Shown here one piece after another: positions 9,040-17,407 of a DNA stretch of 64,000 bases. The translations under genes and the position numbers were made by a program. Every line of letters begins with the position of its first letter. Positions within the stretch are counted from its first letter, which is position 1. The notes beneath the pieces were generated by a model, which was not told the DNA's origin, searched no databases, and saw only the letters and a list, made by a program, of their open reading frames with translations. Location: NCBI RefSeq assembly GCF_019469185.1, contig NZ_CP048264.1:2418001-2482000 (forward strand), written 5' to 3'. The DNA comes from Gilliamella sp. ESL0441. GTDB lineage: Bacteria; Pseudomonadota; Gammaproteobacteria; Enterobacterales; Orbaceae.

Positions 9040-10320
9040 TTATTTATTAATATTAAAGATCATACGATAGCGCATTAATACGACAACCGCTAGTAATGTA
9101 CCTAAACCTGCAATGATTGCATCACTTAACATGATATATCTTAAACCAAAATTTGTAGATATCCAGCCAATTAAAAAGGGAATGACTGTCGTTGCAACGC
9201 TCGATGAAGTGAAGAAAATGCCCAATACTTTACCCTTTCCTGATGGAAAAAATTCAGCCATGGTCGTTAATGCAAGTTGTAATACACCGCCTGCAGCTGT
9301 GAAACCAAGCACAAATCCTCCGACAATACACATTGTTGGTGTTGGATTGAGATACAATCCGATAAGCATTAACATAGATAACAGCGGATAGACAACCACA
9401 ATATATACAGGTTTAATTAAACTTTTGACCAATATTGAAGTTAAAAAGACACTAGCAAGGGTACCTAGACCATACGAAGAGAATGCCTTAACCGCTCCTG
9501 CTGCATCCATACCAGCGACAGTTTGAGAGAAATCCTTTAAACATGAAGAAACCAAATAAAATGTTGCGGTAGAGGTAAAACCAATCACAATAAAACAGAT
9601 ACCTTCAATCCAAAAATTTGATTTATGTTTTAAAGTTGGCGCTTCTTCAGTAATCGTTTGTAAATCTTTTTCTTCTTGTTCTGGTGTGATTTTATGATTT
9701 GGGAATGGCATTTTCAGTACAACTAATGCATTTAATGCGAGAATAATACAACATAAGATAAATGACCAACCGTAATATCCTTCACTCGCCATAATAATAC
9801 CCATAATGATAGGTAGTACCGATTGACCTGCGGCAATCGCTGCTTTAGTTAATATCGATGCAGAGCCAGGCGATTTTGGAAAAGCTTCCATTAATGCAGG
9901 ATAAGTACCAGCATCAAGTGTTGAATTAGCAATACCGCCTAACACCGCAAACATAAAGGCAATTTCAAAACTTGGGCTAACCAAAATACCAACTAAAAAA
10001 CCAATATAAAATAATCCGCCTAACGCAATGAAAGGTTTTCGCCCATACTTATCGGATAACGTTCCCATAACAAATAGGACTAACAAGCGCCCCACGCCTA
10101 ACCCCATCATGACATCATAAACACTCTTTTTTGCCTTGCCTATTAAGTCAGTTTGTTCAGGAGTAAGTGCATCTTGCGCAATATTAAATAAGTAAGCAAT
10201 GTCAGGATTAAACTGAGCAGCTAAATAATCAATATTCAAACCAAGTATTATTGCCCCCATTCCATGCACAAAGTAGTTTATATATAAACAGATCGAAGTG
10301 CCTAAATATCTATTTTTCAT
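9040..10320 (-). CDS. Major facilitator superfamily transporter, YdiN/YdiM type
   Basis: A 12-helix MFS carrier of 426 residues. The inter-helix 2/3 signature GTLSDKYGRKPF is intact, and the central loop (about residues 205-235, EEKDLQTITEEAPTLK) is acidic and hydrophilic. The motifs GGIANSTLDAGTYPALMEAFPKS and GFVLGFTAAGGVLQLALT match E. coli YdiN/YdiM, whose genes lie beside ydiB-aroD. An extra hydrophilic stretch of about 25 residues sits between the first two helices (ALTPEQTDLIGKAKKS). The neighbours aroL, ydiL and an AroE-family enzyme suggest shikimate or quinate as substrate; this is inference. Related to the next gene, at clearly less than close-duplicate identity. Confidence 0.88.
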   Translation of the reverse strand: MKNRYLGTSICLYINYFVHGMGAIILGLNIDYLAAQFNPDIAYLFNIAQDALTPEQTDLIGKAKKSVYDVMMGLGVGRLLVLFVMGTLSDKYGRKPFIALGGLFYIGFLVGILVSPSFEIAFMFAVLGGIANSTLDAGTYPALMEAFPKSPGSASILTKAAIAAGQSVLPIIMGIIMASEGYYGWSFILCCIILALNALVVLKMPFPNHKITPEQEEKDLQTITEEAPTLKHKSNFWIEGICFIVIGFTSTATFYLVSSCLKDFSQTVAGMDAAGAVKAFSSYGLGTLASVFLTSILVKSLIKPVYIVVVYPLLSMLMLIGLYLNPTPTMCIVGGFVLGFTAAGGVLQLALTTMAEFFPSGKGKVLGIFFTSSSVATTVIPFLIGWISTNFGLRYIMLSDAIIAGLGTLLAVVVLMRYRMIFNINK

Positions 10321-10394
10321 TTATTATTTCCTGTATAAATTAATTTTCAAAACACTAAAATAAATTTTACTCATCATGTAAATAACATTGAGTT

Positions 10395-11594
10395 TTAAAT
10401 TTTTTTCATATCTATCACTTTGTTAAAACGGAAATAGACAATCAGCGCTAATACCACACTAGTCAGCGCAATAACAAAATCGGTTAAAATGGCATAACGT
10501 ACATCAATTTTCGCTAATTTAGGCACTATCAATGGAATAACAGTAAAAGAGAATCCGCTAAAAGTATACATACAACCAACGGCAATACCTTTACGTGTTG
10601 GAAATAATTGTTGCATGACAACTAACGTTAATTGAAGTACACCACCTGCAGCAGTAAACCCCATTCCAATAGCAACAAAAAAACACATCTCCGAAGATAT
10701 ATTGAAATAGAAAAGAATAAGCACAAGAGCGGATAGAGCAGGAAGAATAATGATGCAATCTATTGGCTTTAAAAAATATTTGACTATAAATGCAGTAACA
10801 AACACAGAAATAATTGATGCTCCGCTATAATAGCTAATCAACTGGTTAGCTTCAAATTCATCCATATTCACACCTTGAACCGCTATGGTTGGCAACCATT
10901 GTGAAATGACCAAAAATGTTGCTGTGGTGGTAAACCCCATGATGATTAATAGCACACCTTCAATAGCAAATTTTGGGGTATCTTTAAAATAATTATCAGT
11001 TCCTTCACACCCCGTAATAGCAATCTTTTTAGAAGGAAATTGGGTTGGTGCAAGCAATATTCCATTGATTATTAAAAATGCAGCAAAAGAAAGAAATGCC
11101 CAACCATACCAGATATGATATTCACCAAAAAAGGTAACGATGAAAGGTAATATTAATGTTCCAATTGAAATGAACGCTTTAATCAATACACTAGCAGAAC
11201 CTGCTGATCGAGGAAAACACTCAGTTAATGTAGGCATAGAGCCAGTATCTAAACATGAGTTTCCAGCACCAATAGCAATAGCGAGACAAAAGGCGATATG
11301 AATGTCAGTGCAAAAAGTCATGCCTACAAAAAAGATTACATAACATGCCATACCTAAATAGATAAAAAGTTTACGACCAAATATATCTGACAAGATTCCA
11401 CCAGCTAGCATCAAAGATATTTTTCCTATCCCAATACCAGAAGCAACATAGCCAAGTTTAACAATATCGGTATTGAGTTGTTTTGAAAGATCATTTGAAA
11501 ATTGCATAATTACGATTAATGCAATACTTTGTATAATGTAATTTGCGTAAATAGAGCCGACAATCCCATAAGAATTGACCTTTCGATTATCCAT
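10395..11594 (-). CDS. Major facilitator superfamily transporter, YdiM/YdiN type (second copy)
   Basis: A second 12-helix MFS carrier (399 aa) immediately upstream of the first in the same orientation. It shares IGAGNSCLDTGSMPTLTECFPRSAGSAS and GFTAAGGVLQLTLVVMQQLFP with its neighbour, so the two are paralogues from an old duplication, as ydiM and ydiN are in E. coli. The signature between helices 2 and 3 reads GGILSDIFGRKLF. It lacks the extra hydrophilic loop near the N-terminus seen in the other copy, suggesting different substrates or kinetics. It could be co-transcribed with the first copy, 74 bases downstream. Confidence 0.87.
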   Translation of the reverse strand: MDNRKVNSYGIVGSIYANYIIQSIALIVIMQFSNDLSKQLNTDIVKLGYVASGIGIGKISLMLAGGILSDIFGRKLFIYLGMACYVIFFVGMTFCTDIHIAFCLAIAIGAGNSCLDTGSMPTLTECFPRSAGSASVLIKAFISIGTLILPFIVTFFGEYHIWYGWAFLSFAAFLIINGILLAPTQFPSKKIAITGCEGTDNYFKDTPKFAIEGVLLIIMGFTTTATFLVISQWLPTIAVQGVNMDEFEANQLISYYSGASIISVFVTAFIVKYFLKPIDCIIILPALSALVLILFYFNISSEMCFFVAIGMGFTAAGGVLQLTLVVMQQLFPTRKGIAVGCMYTFSGFSFTVIPLIVPKLAKIDVRYAILTDFVIALTSVVLALIVYFRFNKVIDMKKI

Positions 11595-11827
11595 TGGTAG
11601 TACTCCATAGCTAAAAATTAAAAATATAAACTGTAACTGCTTTCAATATACAATCATCAATCTGAATCTAAAAGAGATAAGTATAATTTTATTGCTAAAC
11701 TTTAACGCTGGTCACATTTATTTATAGATTCTAATAAATTCATAAATATAAAAATATAGTATTGATTAATATGCGAACCAAAAAATAAATTTATTCTATA
11801 GTATTTTAAGAATTTATTCTTTTTTTT

Positions 11828-11855
11828 TATAAAAAAATACCACATTAAATGTGGC
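11828..11855 (-). terminator. Terminator downstream of aroL
   Basis: On the minus strand GCCACAT and ATGTGGT pair around a 3-base loop and run directly into ATTTTTTTAT. It starts about 30 bases after the aroL stop and separates aroL from the MFS genes, which therefore likely have their own promoter in 11595-11827. Confidence 0.75.
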
Positions 11856-11884
11856 ACTTTGGAAGAAAGGAAGAGAATATTATA

Positions 11885-12397
11885 TTAGTTATGCAGAATT
11901 TGAAGAATTTCACTAAGAATTTGACTTTCGTCTTGATCAACATTGACTACATGGTGTGCAGCATCATGATATAAAGGTAATCTATCAGCTAATACTTTTT
12001 CCATTTCATCAACGATGGATAAACCTGTTAAAGATGGTCTTTGAGCGACATTAGGATCTTTCATTAAGCGTGCGGCTAACGTTACCGCAGGAGCAGATAA
12101 AAAGATTACTATCCCATTTTGCTTCATAAAATCGCGATTATGCTCAGCCAGTACCATCCCACCTCCAGTTGCGATGACATGTGACGGTTTGGCGGTATCA
12201 ATCAGGACTTGACTTTCTCTTGCTCTAAATCCATCCCACCCCTCTTTTTCGACGATTTCTGCAACAGTTTTTTGGGTGGTTTCAAGTAAATGGCAATCTG
12301 TATCAACGAAAGAAAATGACAGCTTATTTGCAAGCATTTTTCCTATAGTTGTTTTACCTGCTGCTCTTGCACCAACTAAAAAAATTGTCTTATTCAT
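11885..12397 (-). CDS. aroL: Shikimate kinase (AroL type)
   Basis: Phosphorylates shikimate at the 3-hydroxyl with ATP in the chorismate pathway. The 170-residue protein has the Walker A motif GARAAGKTTIG, the shikimate-binding DTD (SFVDTDCH), FRARES, the ATGGG motif and the lid arginine in QRPSLTG. It resembles E. coli AroL more than AroK (KTVAEIVEKEGWDGFRARE, NRDFMKQNGIVIFLSAP). The upstream ATG at 12412 is rejected: AAAGGAT lies five bases before the ATG at 12397, where the AroL alignment begins. A TyrR-like box lies about 150 bases upstream, in keeping with TyrR control of aroL in E. coli. Confidence 0.93.
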   Translation of the reverse strand: MNKTIFLVGARAAGKTTIGKMLANKLSFSFVDTDCHLLETTQKTVAEIVEKEGWDGFRARESQVLIDTAKPSHVIATGGGMVLAEHNRDFMKQNGIVIFLSAPAVTLAARLMKDPNVAQRPSLTGLSIVDEMEKVLADRLPLYHDAAHHVVNVDQDESQILSEILQILHN

Positions 12398-12545
12398 ATT
12401 AGATCCTTTCATATTTACAGATTGAAGAATATATTGACTATGCTAGTGATTCACTACAGTTTTTGCAACATTTTTTTTACATATTGTTTATCAAAAAAAA
12501 CATCATTGATTTTTATCAATTTAACTTAATGCTTTGTCATTTTTT

Positions 12546-12563
12546 CGTAAATAAAAATTTACA
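12546..12563. promoter_or_regulatory. Candidate TyrR box upstream of aroL
   Basis: CGTAAA, six bases, then TTTACA: this matches the TyrR operator TGTAAA-N6-TTTACA at 11 of the 12 defined positions. It lies between ydiL and aroL, on the upstream side of aroL. In E. coli aroL is repressed through TyrR boxes. A tyrR gene is not in the window, so the assignment rests on the motif and on the family. Confidence 0.5.
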
Positions 12564-12611
12564 CCATTTATTTGATTCCTTTAATGAAGTAATAGATTGA
12601 TCGATAATCCA

Positions 12612-12965
12612 CTAACACAGTTTTTCTAAACCACGAAAATAAAGTTCCGTTGCAATTGATTGATGTAAGCGCCATTGTATGACATCCAGATCTGGATTTA
12701 CCTTATTAAATTCTTCAAATGTCATGAAATAACGAATAGTATTACTTCCAACCCTATCATTGATACTATTGATGATAATATTTACTTTATCAGTACGTAG
12801 CTTTTTTAGCGCTTTCATTGCATTAGCCACAAATTCCGGTACAGGTTCTATGCCTTTTTCCCAATCGTGCCAAGTTTTTGCATCTGTTTTACCAATATAT
12901 TCGCTTGCTTCTGGCACTTTTAGCATAAGAAAACGGCGATAAGCTTGCAATTCTAGGTTAGTCAT
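12612..12965 (-). CDS. ydiL: YdiL-like DUF1870 protein
   Basis: 117 residues, matching E. coli YdiL (118 aa) end to end: NLELQAYRRF, the TWHDWEKG segment (E. coli SWRQWENG), ND-RVGSNTIRYF, and the C-terminus ATELYFRGLEKLC. The N-terminal half resembles a Cro/C1-type helix-turn-helix, so DNA binding is possible; no function is established that I can state. The frame is open 25 codons further upstream, but AGAAGGAG lies five bases before the ATG at 12965, where homology starts. In E. coli ydiL lies beside ydiM-ydiN-ydiB, the same partners as here. Confidence 0.88.
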   Translation of the reverse strand: MTNLELQAYRRFLMLKVPEASEYIGKTDAKTWHDWEKGIEPVPEFVANAMKALKKLRTDKVNIIINSINDRVGSNTIRYFMTFEEFNKVNPDLDVIQWRLHQSIATELYFRGLEKLC

Positions 12966-13055
12966 AATTACTCCTTCTAATAACATACTAAATTTATACA
13001 ATAGATTAGAATTCATAGGAATTTTTATCGTGCATTGCATAAATAGTTTTCACTA

Positions 13056-13088
13056 ACACATTTAATAATGTTTTGTTATTAAATGTGT
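13056..13088 (-). terminator. Hairpin between the AroE-family gene and ydiL
   Basis: ACACATTTAATAA (13056-13068) and its exact complement (13076-13088) form a 13-bp stem with a 7-base loop. It begins 18 bases after the dehydrogenase stop. No T-run follows on the minus strand, so it may end transcription poorly or mainly protect the upstream message. Confidence 0.5.
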
Positions 13089-13106
13089 ATCATGTCAGAC
13101 AAATAC

Positions 13107-13937
13107 TTATTTCTCGGCTAAAGCATCTATAACAGCTTGTTTTGCCCGGTCAGATAAATCTTTTCCTGTCCAAATTTTGAATTGGGCATTAGCTTGACCA
13201 ATAAACATTTCCCTTCCTGATATTGATTCCCATCCTGCTTTTTCGGCCTCTTGTCTGAAACGGGTATGATACGGTGTATAAACAATGTCGTATGCAACAC
13301 CTTTTCCTTTGAACCAAGAATATTCATAAGGTGTCTGGTCTTCAAATTTACCTTTCATACCTAATGGCGTAGAGTTGATAATAATTTGCGCTTCAACTTT
13401 ATCTCGATCTTCCCAAGCAACCGTTTTTAAATTAAATTCTTTAGCAAGTTCTGACGGCAAATCCGTTACAATATCCGTAACAGTAATATCGGTATAACCT
13501 AGATCATGTAAGCCAACTACCGCAGCTCGAGCTGCACCACCTGCGCCAAGTAATAGCACTTTTTTGTATTGTGGAGGTAACTGCTTTTCCTGAAGAGGTT
13601 GCATAAAACCAACAATATCTGTGTTATCACCACAAAGCTTATCACCATCCCAATAAACTAGATTTGCGGCGCCTGCTTTTTTGACATGTTCAGTCACTTC
13701 ATCTAAATAAGGAATAATAGCTTGCTTATGTGGAATTGTGACACATAACCCGCGAATATTTAATAATTTTACAGATTTAAAAAGCGTAGTAATATCTTCG
13801 GGAGGTGTTGAGAATGGAACCAAAACCGCAGGAATGCCATAATCTTGAAATGATGTAGTATGAATTAGAGGACTCAGACTATGTCCTAAAGGGTAACCGA
13901 TAATGCCGTAAATGCTATAGGGCGTAAACTGGCTCAT
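13107..13937 (-). CDS. Shikimate/quinate dehydrogenase family protein (AroE/YdiB)
   Basis: A 276-residue AroE-superfamily oxidoreductase. Substrate-binding serines Ser20 and Ser22 (GHSLSP), catalytic Lys71 (VTIPHKQ), Asn92 (GAANLV) and Asp107 (GDNTDIVGF) are all present, as is the dinucleotide loop GAGGAARA (131-138). The next strand ends TVTDIVTD instead of the NRT-x-x-R motif that grips the NADP phosphate in AroE, which suggests NAD preference. It is more like YdiB and catabolic quinate/shikimate dehydrogenases in the C-terminus (YTPYHTRF, FKIWTGKDL). Neighbouring MFS carriers and ydiL match the E. coli ydi locus. It could still be the only biosynthetic AroE; the window cannot exclude that. 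AAGGAG precedes the ATG. Confidence 0.85.
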   Translation of the reverse strand: MSQFTPYSIYGIIGYPLGHSLSPLIHTTSFQDYGIPAVLVPFSTPPEDITTLFKSVKLLNIRGLCVTIPHKQAIIPYLDEVTEHVKKAGAANLVYWDGDKLCGDNTDIVGFMQPLQEKQLPPQYKKVLLLGAGGAARAAVVGLHDLGYTDITVTDIVTDLPSELAKEFNLKTVAWEDRDKVEAQIIINSTPLGMKGKFEDQTPYEYSWFKGKGVAYDIVYTPYHTRFRQEAEKAGWESISGREMFIGQANAQFKIWTGKDLSDRAKQAVIDALAEK

Positions 13938-14175
13938 ATAATCTCCTTGAAAGTTAGAAAATTAAACCGAATAAATTAATTCTGTCATTCACTGTATTAA
14001 AGCATATTTATTATAAAATTAAATCATTTTTTCTAAAATTATAGACACCCTTAATGATTTGTTTTATAACAATTTGTTTAATATATAGAATTTAAATTTG
14101 ATGAGTAAAAGCAATGTTAAATTGATTAGAAAATTCATCGATAATAAACTTTTTATATTTTTTGATGAAAATAAT

Positions 14176-14207
14176 TGATAAGGCTAATCACACGACAAAC
14201 CTTATCA
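14176..14207 (-). terminator. Weak hairpin downstream of the LysR gene
   Basis: TGATAAGG (14176-14183) and CCTTATCA (14200-14207) can pair across a 16-base loop; on the minus strand the stem is followed by AATTATTTT. The rest of the 323-base gap 13938-14260 is AT-rich and shows nothing further that I can support. Confidence 0.35.
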
Positions 14208-14260
14208 TTATTCTGATGATATCAAATCCCTTACAATAAATTTATGCTAATAGATTAAAT

Positions 14261-15160
14261 TTATCGACCAAAAATCGCATCGTCACTGTGTTCAATTAAG
14301 AAATGATAAAACTTCTGGGCTGCCGGTAATAATGGTCTATTTTCCATTGTCGCAATAAATATATCTCTTTTTTGATAATTTTTGCTCATTGGTACTAATG
14401 TTACATTGAATTCTTCAGGTATATGTACTCTCGGCATAATACCGATACCATAATTAATCGAGACTAATCCCATCATGGCGCTTTCTGTTTCTACATGACA
14501 AGCTATGTTCGGCTTAATGCCCGTTTTATTTAACATGTCATCGATCACACTTTTCATCCCACTTCGTTCTGTAAATAAAATAAGGGGTTCATGAATTAAG
14601 TCTTTTAAATCAAGTTTTTTACGCTTAGATAAAGGATGATCATTAGAGATAATAAAAACTAACTCTTGTTTAGTTAATTTTTGAAAATGAACATCAGGTT
14701 CATCTTGTAAGCGTGAACAGATGGCTATCTCGTATTTTTTGTCTCTTAAACCTTCAATGATATTTTGTGACATCCCTTCATAAAAAGAGAAAGTAATATC
14801 TTTATTTTCAGGTTGAGCTAAAAATGCCTTAATAATTTTTGGAATATAATTGGAGCTAATCGAATAGATAAAAGCAAGTCCAATATGACCATGTGAAACA
14901 CTGGTTAACTCTTTAACAAACTGTTCACCTTCTGATAATGCCGTTAGAGCTTGTTCTACATAAGTAAGATATTGTTTACCTTCTTTTGTTAGCTCAACAT
15001 TTCGGCCTCTTTTTTGAAATAATTTAATCCCAACCTCTTTTTCCAGTTCTGATATAGAATGACTAAGGCTTGGCTGACTGATTGAAAAATATTCTGATGT
15101 TAATGTGTAATGTTGAGTTTTTGCAAGTACTTGGAAATATTTTAGTTGTTTAAGATTCAT
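14261..15160 (-). CDS. LysR-family transcriptional regulator
   Basis: A 299-residue LysR-type regulator. The N-terminal winged helix-turn-helix is standard (LKQLKYFQVLAKTQHYTLTS, SISQPSLSHSISELEKEVG, LFQKRGRNVELTKEG), followed by a linker helix and a two-lobed effector-binding domain (GHIGLAFIYSISSNYIP, LVFIISNDHPLS, INYGIGIMP). It lies upstream of the AroE-family gene in the same direction, with a 323-base gap, so it may control the aroE-ydiL-aroL-MFS cluster. The inducer cannot be read from sequence. Confidence 0.9.
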   Translation of the reverse strand: MNLKQLKYFQVLAKTQHYTLTSEYFSISQPSLSHSISELEKEVGIKLFQKRGRNVELTKEGKQYLTYVEQALTALSEGEQFVKELTSVSHGHIGLAFIYSISSNYIPKIIKAFLAQPENKDITFSFYEGMSQNIIEGLRDKKYEIAICSRLQDEPDVHFQKLTKQELVFIISNDHPLSKRKKLDLKDLIHEPLILFTERSGMKSVIDDMLNKTGIKPNIACHVETESAMMGLVSINYGIGIMPRVHIPEEFNVTLVPMSKNYQKRDIFIATMENRPLLPAAQKFYHFLIEHSDDAIFGR

Positions 15161-15286
15161 GTCATCAAACTCTCTTTACTTATTTATACAAAAGACAGTA
15201 TAGGAGAATTTTCTATTAACACAATATTTGTATTTTATTTAACTCAGTTAAATTTAAACTTATTTTTTTCTTAAACAAGATAATAC

Positions 15287-15315
15287 TTGAGAATTTGCCG
15301 ATAAAAGCGTATACT
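15287..15315 (+). promoter_or_regulatory. Sigma-70 promoter for rpmB-rpmG
   Basis: TTGAGA (15287-15292), 17 bases, TATACT (15310-15315): a near-consensus promoter. Start of transcription would be near 15322, leaving a leader of about 140 bases before rpmB. Confidence 0.75.
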
Positions 15316-15460
15316 TCGCTACCTCATTATTGTGGGTGTAGTGTGAGAGGTGAGACTGCTTCTCAAATAGAGCTGCAGCAAACTAAAAGCCTGACGAGGT
15401 TAATTCCATTAACATATTACGCCCAAGGCTTAAGCATAGAAATTTCGGAGAATTATTGAC

Positions 15461-15697
15461 ATGTCACGAGTATGCCAAGTAACAGGAAAAAAACCTTTAG
15501 TAGGGAATAATCGTTCTCATGCGATGAATGCTACTAAACGTCGTTTTCTACCAAATCTTCAAACTCACCGTTTTTGGGTTGAGAGTGAAAAACGTTTTGT
15601 AAAATTACGTGTATCAGCTAAAGGTATGCGTACTATCGATAAAAAGGGTATTGATGCAGTTTTAGCTGAACTTCGTGCCCGTGGTGAAAAGTACTAA
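15461..15697 (+). CDS. rpmB: 50S ribosomal protein L28
   Basis: 78 residues, the E. coli length. [21 protein letters not shown] and the rest ([36 protein letters not shown]) are typical of L28 and bind 23S rRNA in the large subunit. GGAG lies ten bases before the ATG. It is followed 15 bases later by rpmG, the usual pairing. Confidence 0.98.
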   Translation: MSRVCQVTGKKPLVGNNRSHAMNATKRRFLPNLQTHRFWVESEKRFVKLRVSAKGMRTIDKKGIDAVLAELRARGEKY

Positions 15698-15712
15698 TAA
15701 GGAAACCCTATC

Positions 15713-15880
15713 ATGGCAAAAGGTGTACGCGAAAAAATTAGATTAGTTTCTTCTGCTGGTACAGGTCATTTTTATACCACTAGCAAAAATAAAAGAACCA
15801 TGCCTGAAAAAATGGAGATCAAAAAATACGATCCTGTTATTCGTCAGCATGTTGTCTATAAAGAAGCTAAAATCAAATAG
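15713..15880 (+). CDS. rpmG: 50S ribosomal protein L33
   Basis: A 55-residue open frame: [19 protein letters not shown] at the start and [10 protein letters not shown] at the end, the same length as E. coli L33. It is of the type without zinc-binding cysteines. AAGGAAAC precedes the ATG, and the gene is co-transcribed with rpmB, ending just before a strong terminator. Confidence 0.98.
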   Translation: MAKGVREKIRLVSSAGTGHFYTTSKNKRTMPEKMEIKKYDPVIRQHVVYKEAKIK

Positions 15881-15895
15881 TTTTAGATAAATACC

Positions 15896-15922
15896 AAAAA
15901 CCCAGCTTAGCTGGGTTTTTTT
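15896..15922 (+). terminator. Terminator of rpmB-rpmG
   Basis: AAAAACCCAGC (15896-15906), loop TTA, GCTGGGTTTTT (15910-15920) plus further T: a textbook intrinsic terminator 15 bases after rpmG. Confidence 0.95.
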
Positions 15923-15960
15923 ATATCTATAATTGTGAAAATTAAATTAGATAAATTAAT

Positions 15961-15989
15961 AAAAAAGCTCCAGTTTCAACTAAAGCTTT
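15961..15989 (-). terminator. Terminator of gltP
   Basis: On the minus strand AAAGCTTTAGTT and AACTGGAGCTTT pair with two G-U wobbles and run into a T-tract (T6 then ATTAATTT). It lies 17 bases after the gltP stop. Confidence 0.75.
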
Positions 15990-16006
15990 ATAAATTAAAT
16001 GATGTC

Positions 16007-17329
16007 TTATTTTAAATATTCTTGCTCATATGCTCTTGCTTTTTTATCATCAAATACATGTTCCCAGCGTGCAATAACAATAGCCGCTAAGGCATTACCA
16101 ACCACATTAACCACGGTGCGTCCCATGTCTAATATACGCTCAACGCCCATGATATAGCCAATATAATCAAGCGGTATATCAATACTGCCCAAAGTCGCCG
16201 AAAGTACCAAAATTGAGGCACCTGGTACACCAGCAATCCCTTTTGACGCTATCATCAATGTTATAACGATGATAATTTGATCTAGAATGCTTAAATCCAT
16301 ACCAGATAATTGCGCGAGAAAAATAACAGTTATACTTTGATATAATGTTGAACCATCAAGATTAAATGAATATCCAGTAGGAATAACAAAACTCGTAATT
16401 GCTTTCGGTGCACCATAAGCTTCCATTTTTTCAATGATCTTAGGCAAAGCTGTCTCAGAGCTTGCAGTTGAAAATGCAATAACGAGTTCTTCTTTTAATA
16501 TTTTTAATAAGGTAAAAATATTAAATCGGCACATTTTACAAACTAAACCTAATATGACCAAGGTAAATATAATCATTGCTGAATAGACAGTTAAAATTAA
16601 TTTCAGTAATGGCAATAATGAAGCGAATCCATATTTGGCAACAGTTACCGTAATTAATGCAAATACCCCAATAGGTGCGTAACGCATAATCATATTTGTT
16701 ACTTTAAACATTGTATCTGATACCACTTTTAAAAAGAATAAAAATGGCTCACGCTGTTTATCAGGTAAAGACATTAAGCCTAAACCAAAAAAGACACAGA
16801 AGAAGATAACAGGTAAAACTGCACCATCAGACATTGCTTTAAAGATATTAGCCGGAATCATGTCTAAAATCATAACAATTAAACCATGTGGTTTACCGCT
16901 AAGTTCTTCAGCTGCTTTAGTATATTTACTCATATCTGCTGAGGCTAACGTTGAAGAATCAATTCCCGCGCCAGGTGCAAAGAAATTTCCCCAAAAAAGG
17001 CCTAACAAAATAGCAATAGTAGTAATAATTTCAAAATAAAGAATAGTTTTAAAACCAAGCATTCCTAAACGTTTTGAACCACCAATGCCTGCTATACCTA
17101 ACGTTAAAGTACTAAGAATAATTGGCAATACAATCATTTTTATTAAGCGAATAAAAATATCCCCAGCTGGTTGAAAGATATTGATGATTAAAAATTGGTA
17201 ATCCGAATGCAAAGGATGATTTGAATCAGAAAGTTCAAACAGATAAGCACCTACAGCCACGCCTAGAATTAATGCTATAAAGATTTGCCATGCAAGATTT
17301 GATAATATTTTTTTCATTAAAAATGACAT
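16007..17329 (-). CDS. gltP: Proton/glutamate-aspartate symporter
   Basis: GltP imports glutamate and aspartate with protons; it belongs to the DAACS (GltPh-like) family. The 440-residue protein matches E. coli GltP (437 aa). The serine-rich re-entrant loop AFSTASSETALPKII, the substrate motif VIPTGYSFNLDGSTLYQS, the second re-entrant loop KGIAGVPGASILVL and the helix-8 motif RILDMGRTVVNVVGNALA are all visible. AAGGA lies before the ATG at 17329. It is flanked by terminators on both sides, so it is transcribed alone. Confidence 0.93.
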   Translation of the reverse strand: MSFLMKKILSNLAWQIFIALILGVAVGAYLFELSDSNHPLHSDYQFLIINIFQPAGDIFIRLIKMIVLPIILSTLTLGIAGIGGSKRLGMLGFKTILYFEIITTIAILLGLFWGNFFAPGAGIDSSTLASADMSKYTKAAEELSGKPHGLIVMILDMIPANIFKAMSDGAVLPVIFFCVFFGLGLMSLPDKQREPFLFFLKVVSDTMFKVTNMIMRYAPIGVFALITVTVAKYGFASLLPLLKLILTVYSAMIIFTLVILGLVCKMCRFNIFTLLKILKEELVIAFSTASSETALPKIIEKMEAYGAPKAITSFVIPTGYSFNLDGSTLYQSITVIFLAQLSGMDLSILDQIIIVITLMIASKGIAGVPGASILVLSATLGSIDIPLDYIGYIMGVERILDMGRTVVNVVGNALAAIVIARWEHVFDDKKARAYEQEYLK

Positions 17330-17362
17330 TTAATACTATTCCTTTTTGAGGTTTTCTAAAAT

Positions 17363-17391
17363 AAAAAAGGACTAGCTGTATAACTAATCCT
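17363..17391 (-). terminator. Terminator of gyrA
   Basis: On the minus strand AGGATTAG and CTAGTCCT pair (one G-U) around an 8-base loop and lead straight into TTTTTTATTTT. It lies 16 bases after the gyrA stop codon and before the gltP start. Confidence 0.8.
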
Positions 17392-17407
17392 TCTTAATAA
17401 TTAAAAA

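Noticed and set aside
9040..11594. The two MFS genes as a recent tandem duplication
   Set aside because: They share family motifs but differ in length, loop insertion and most residues, so they are old paralogues.
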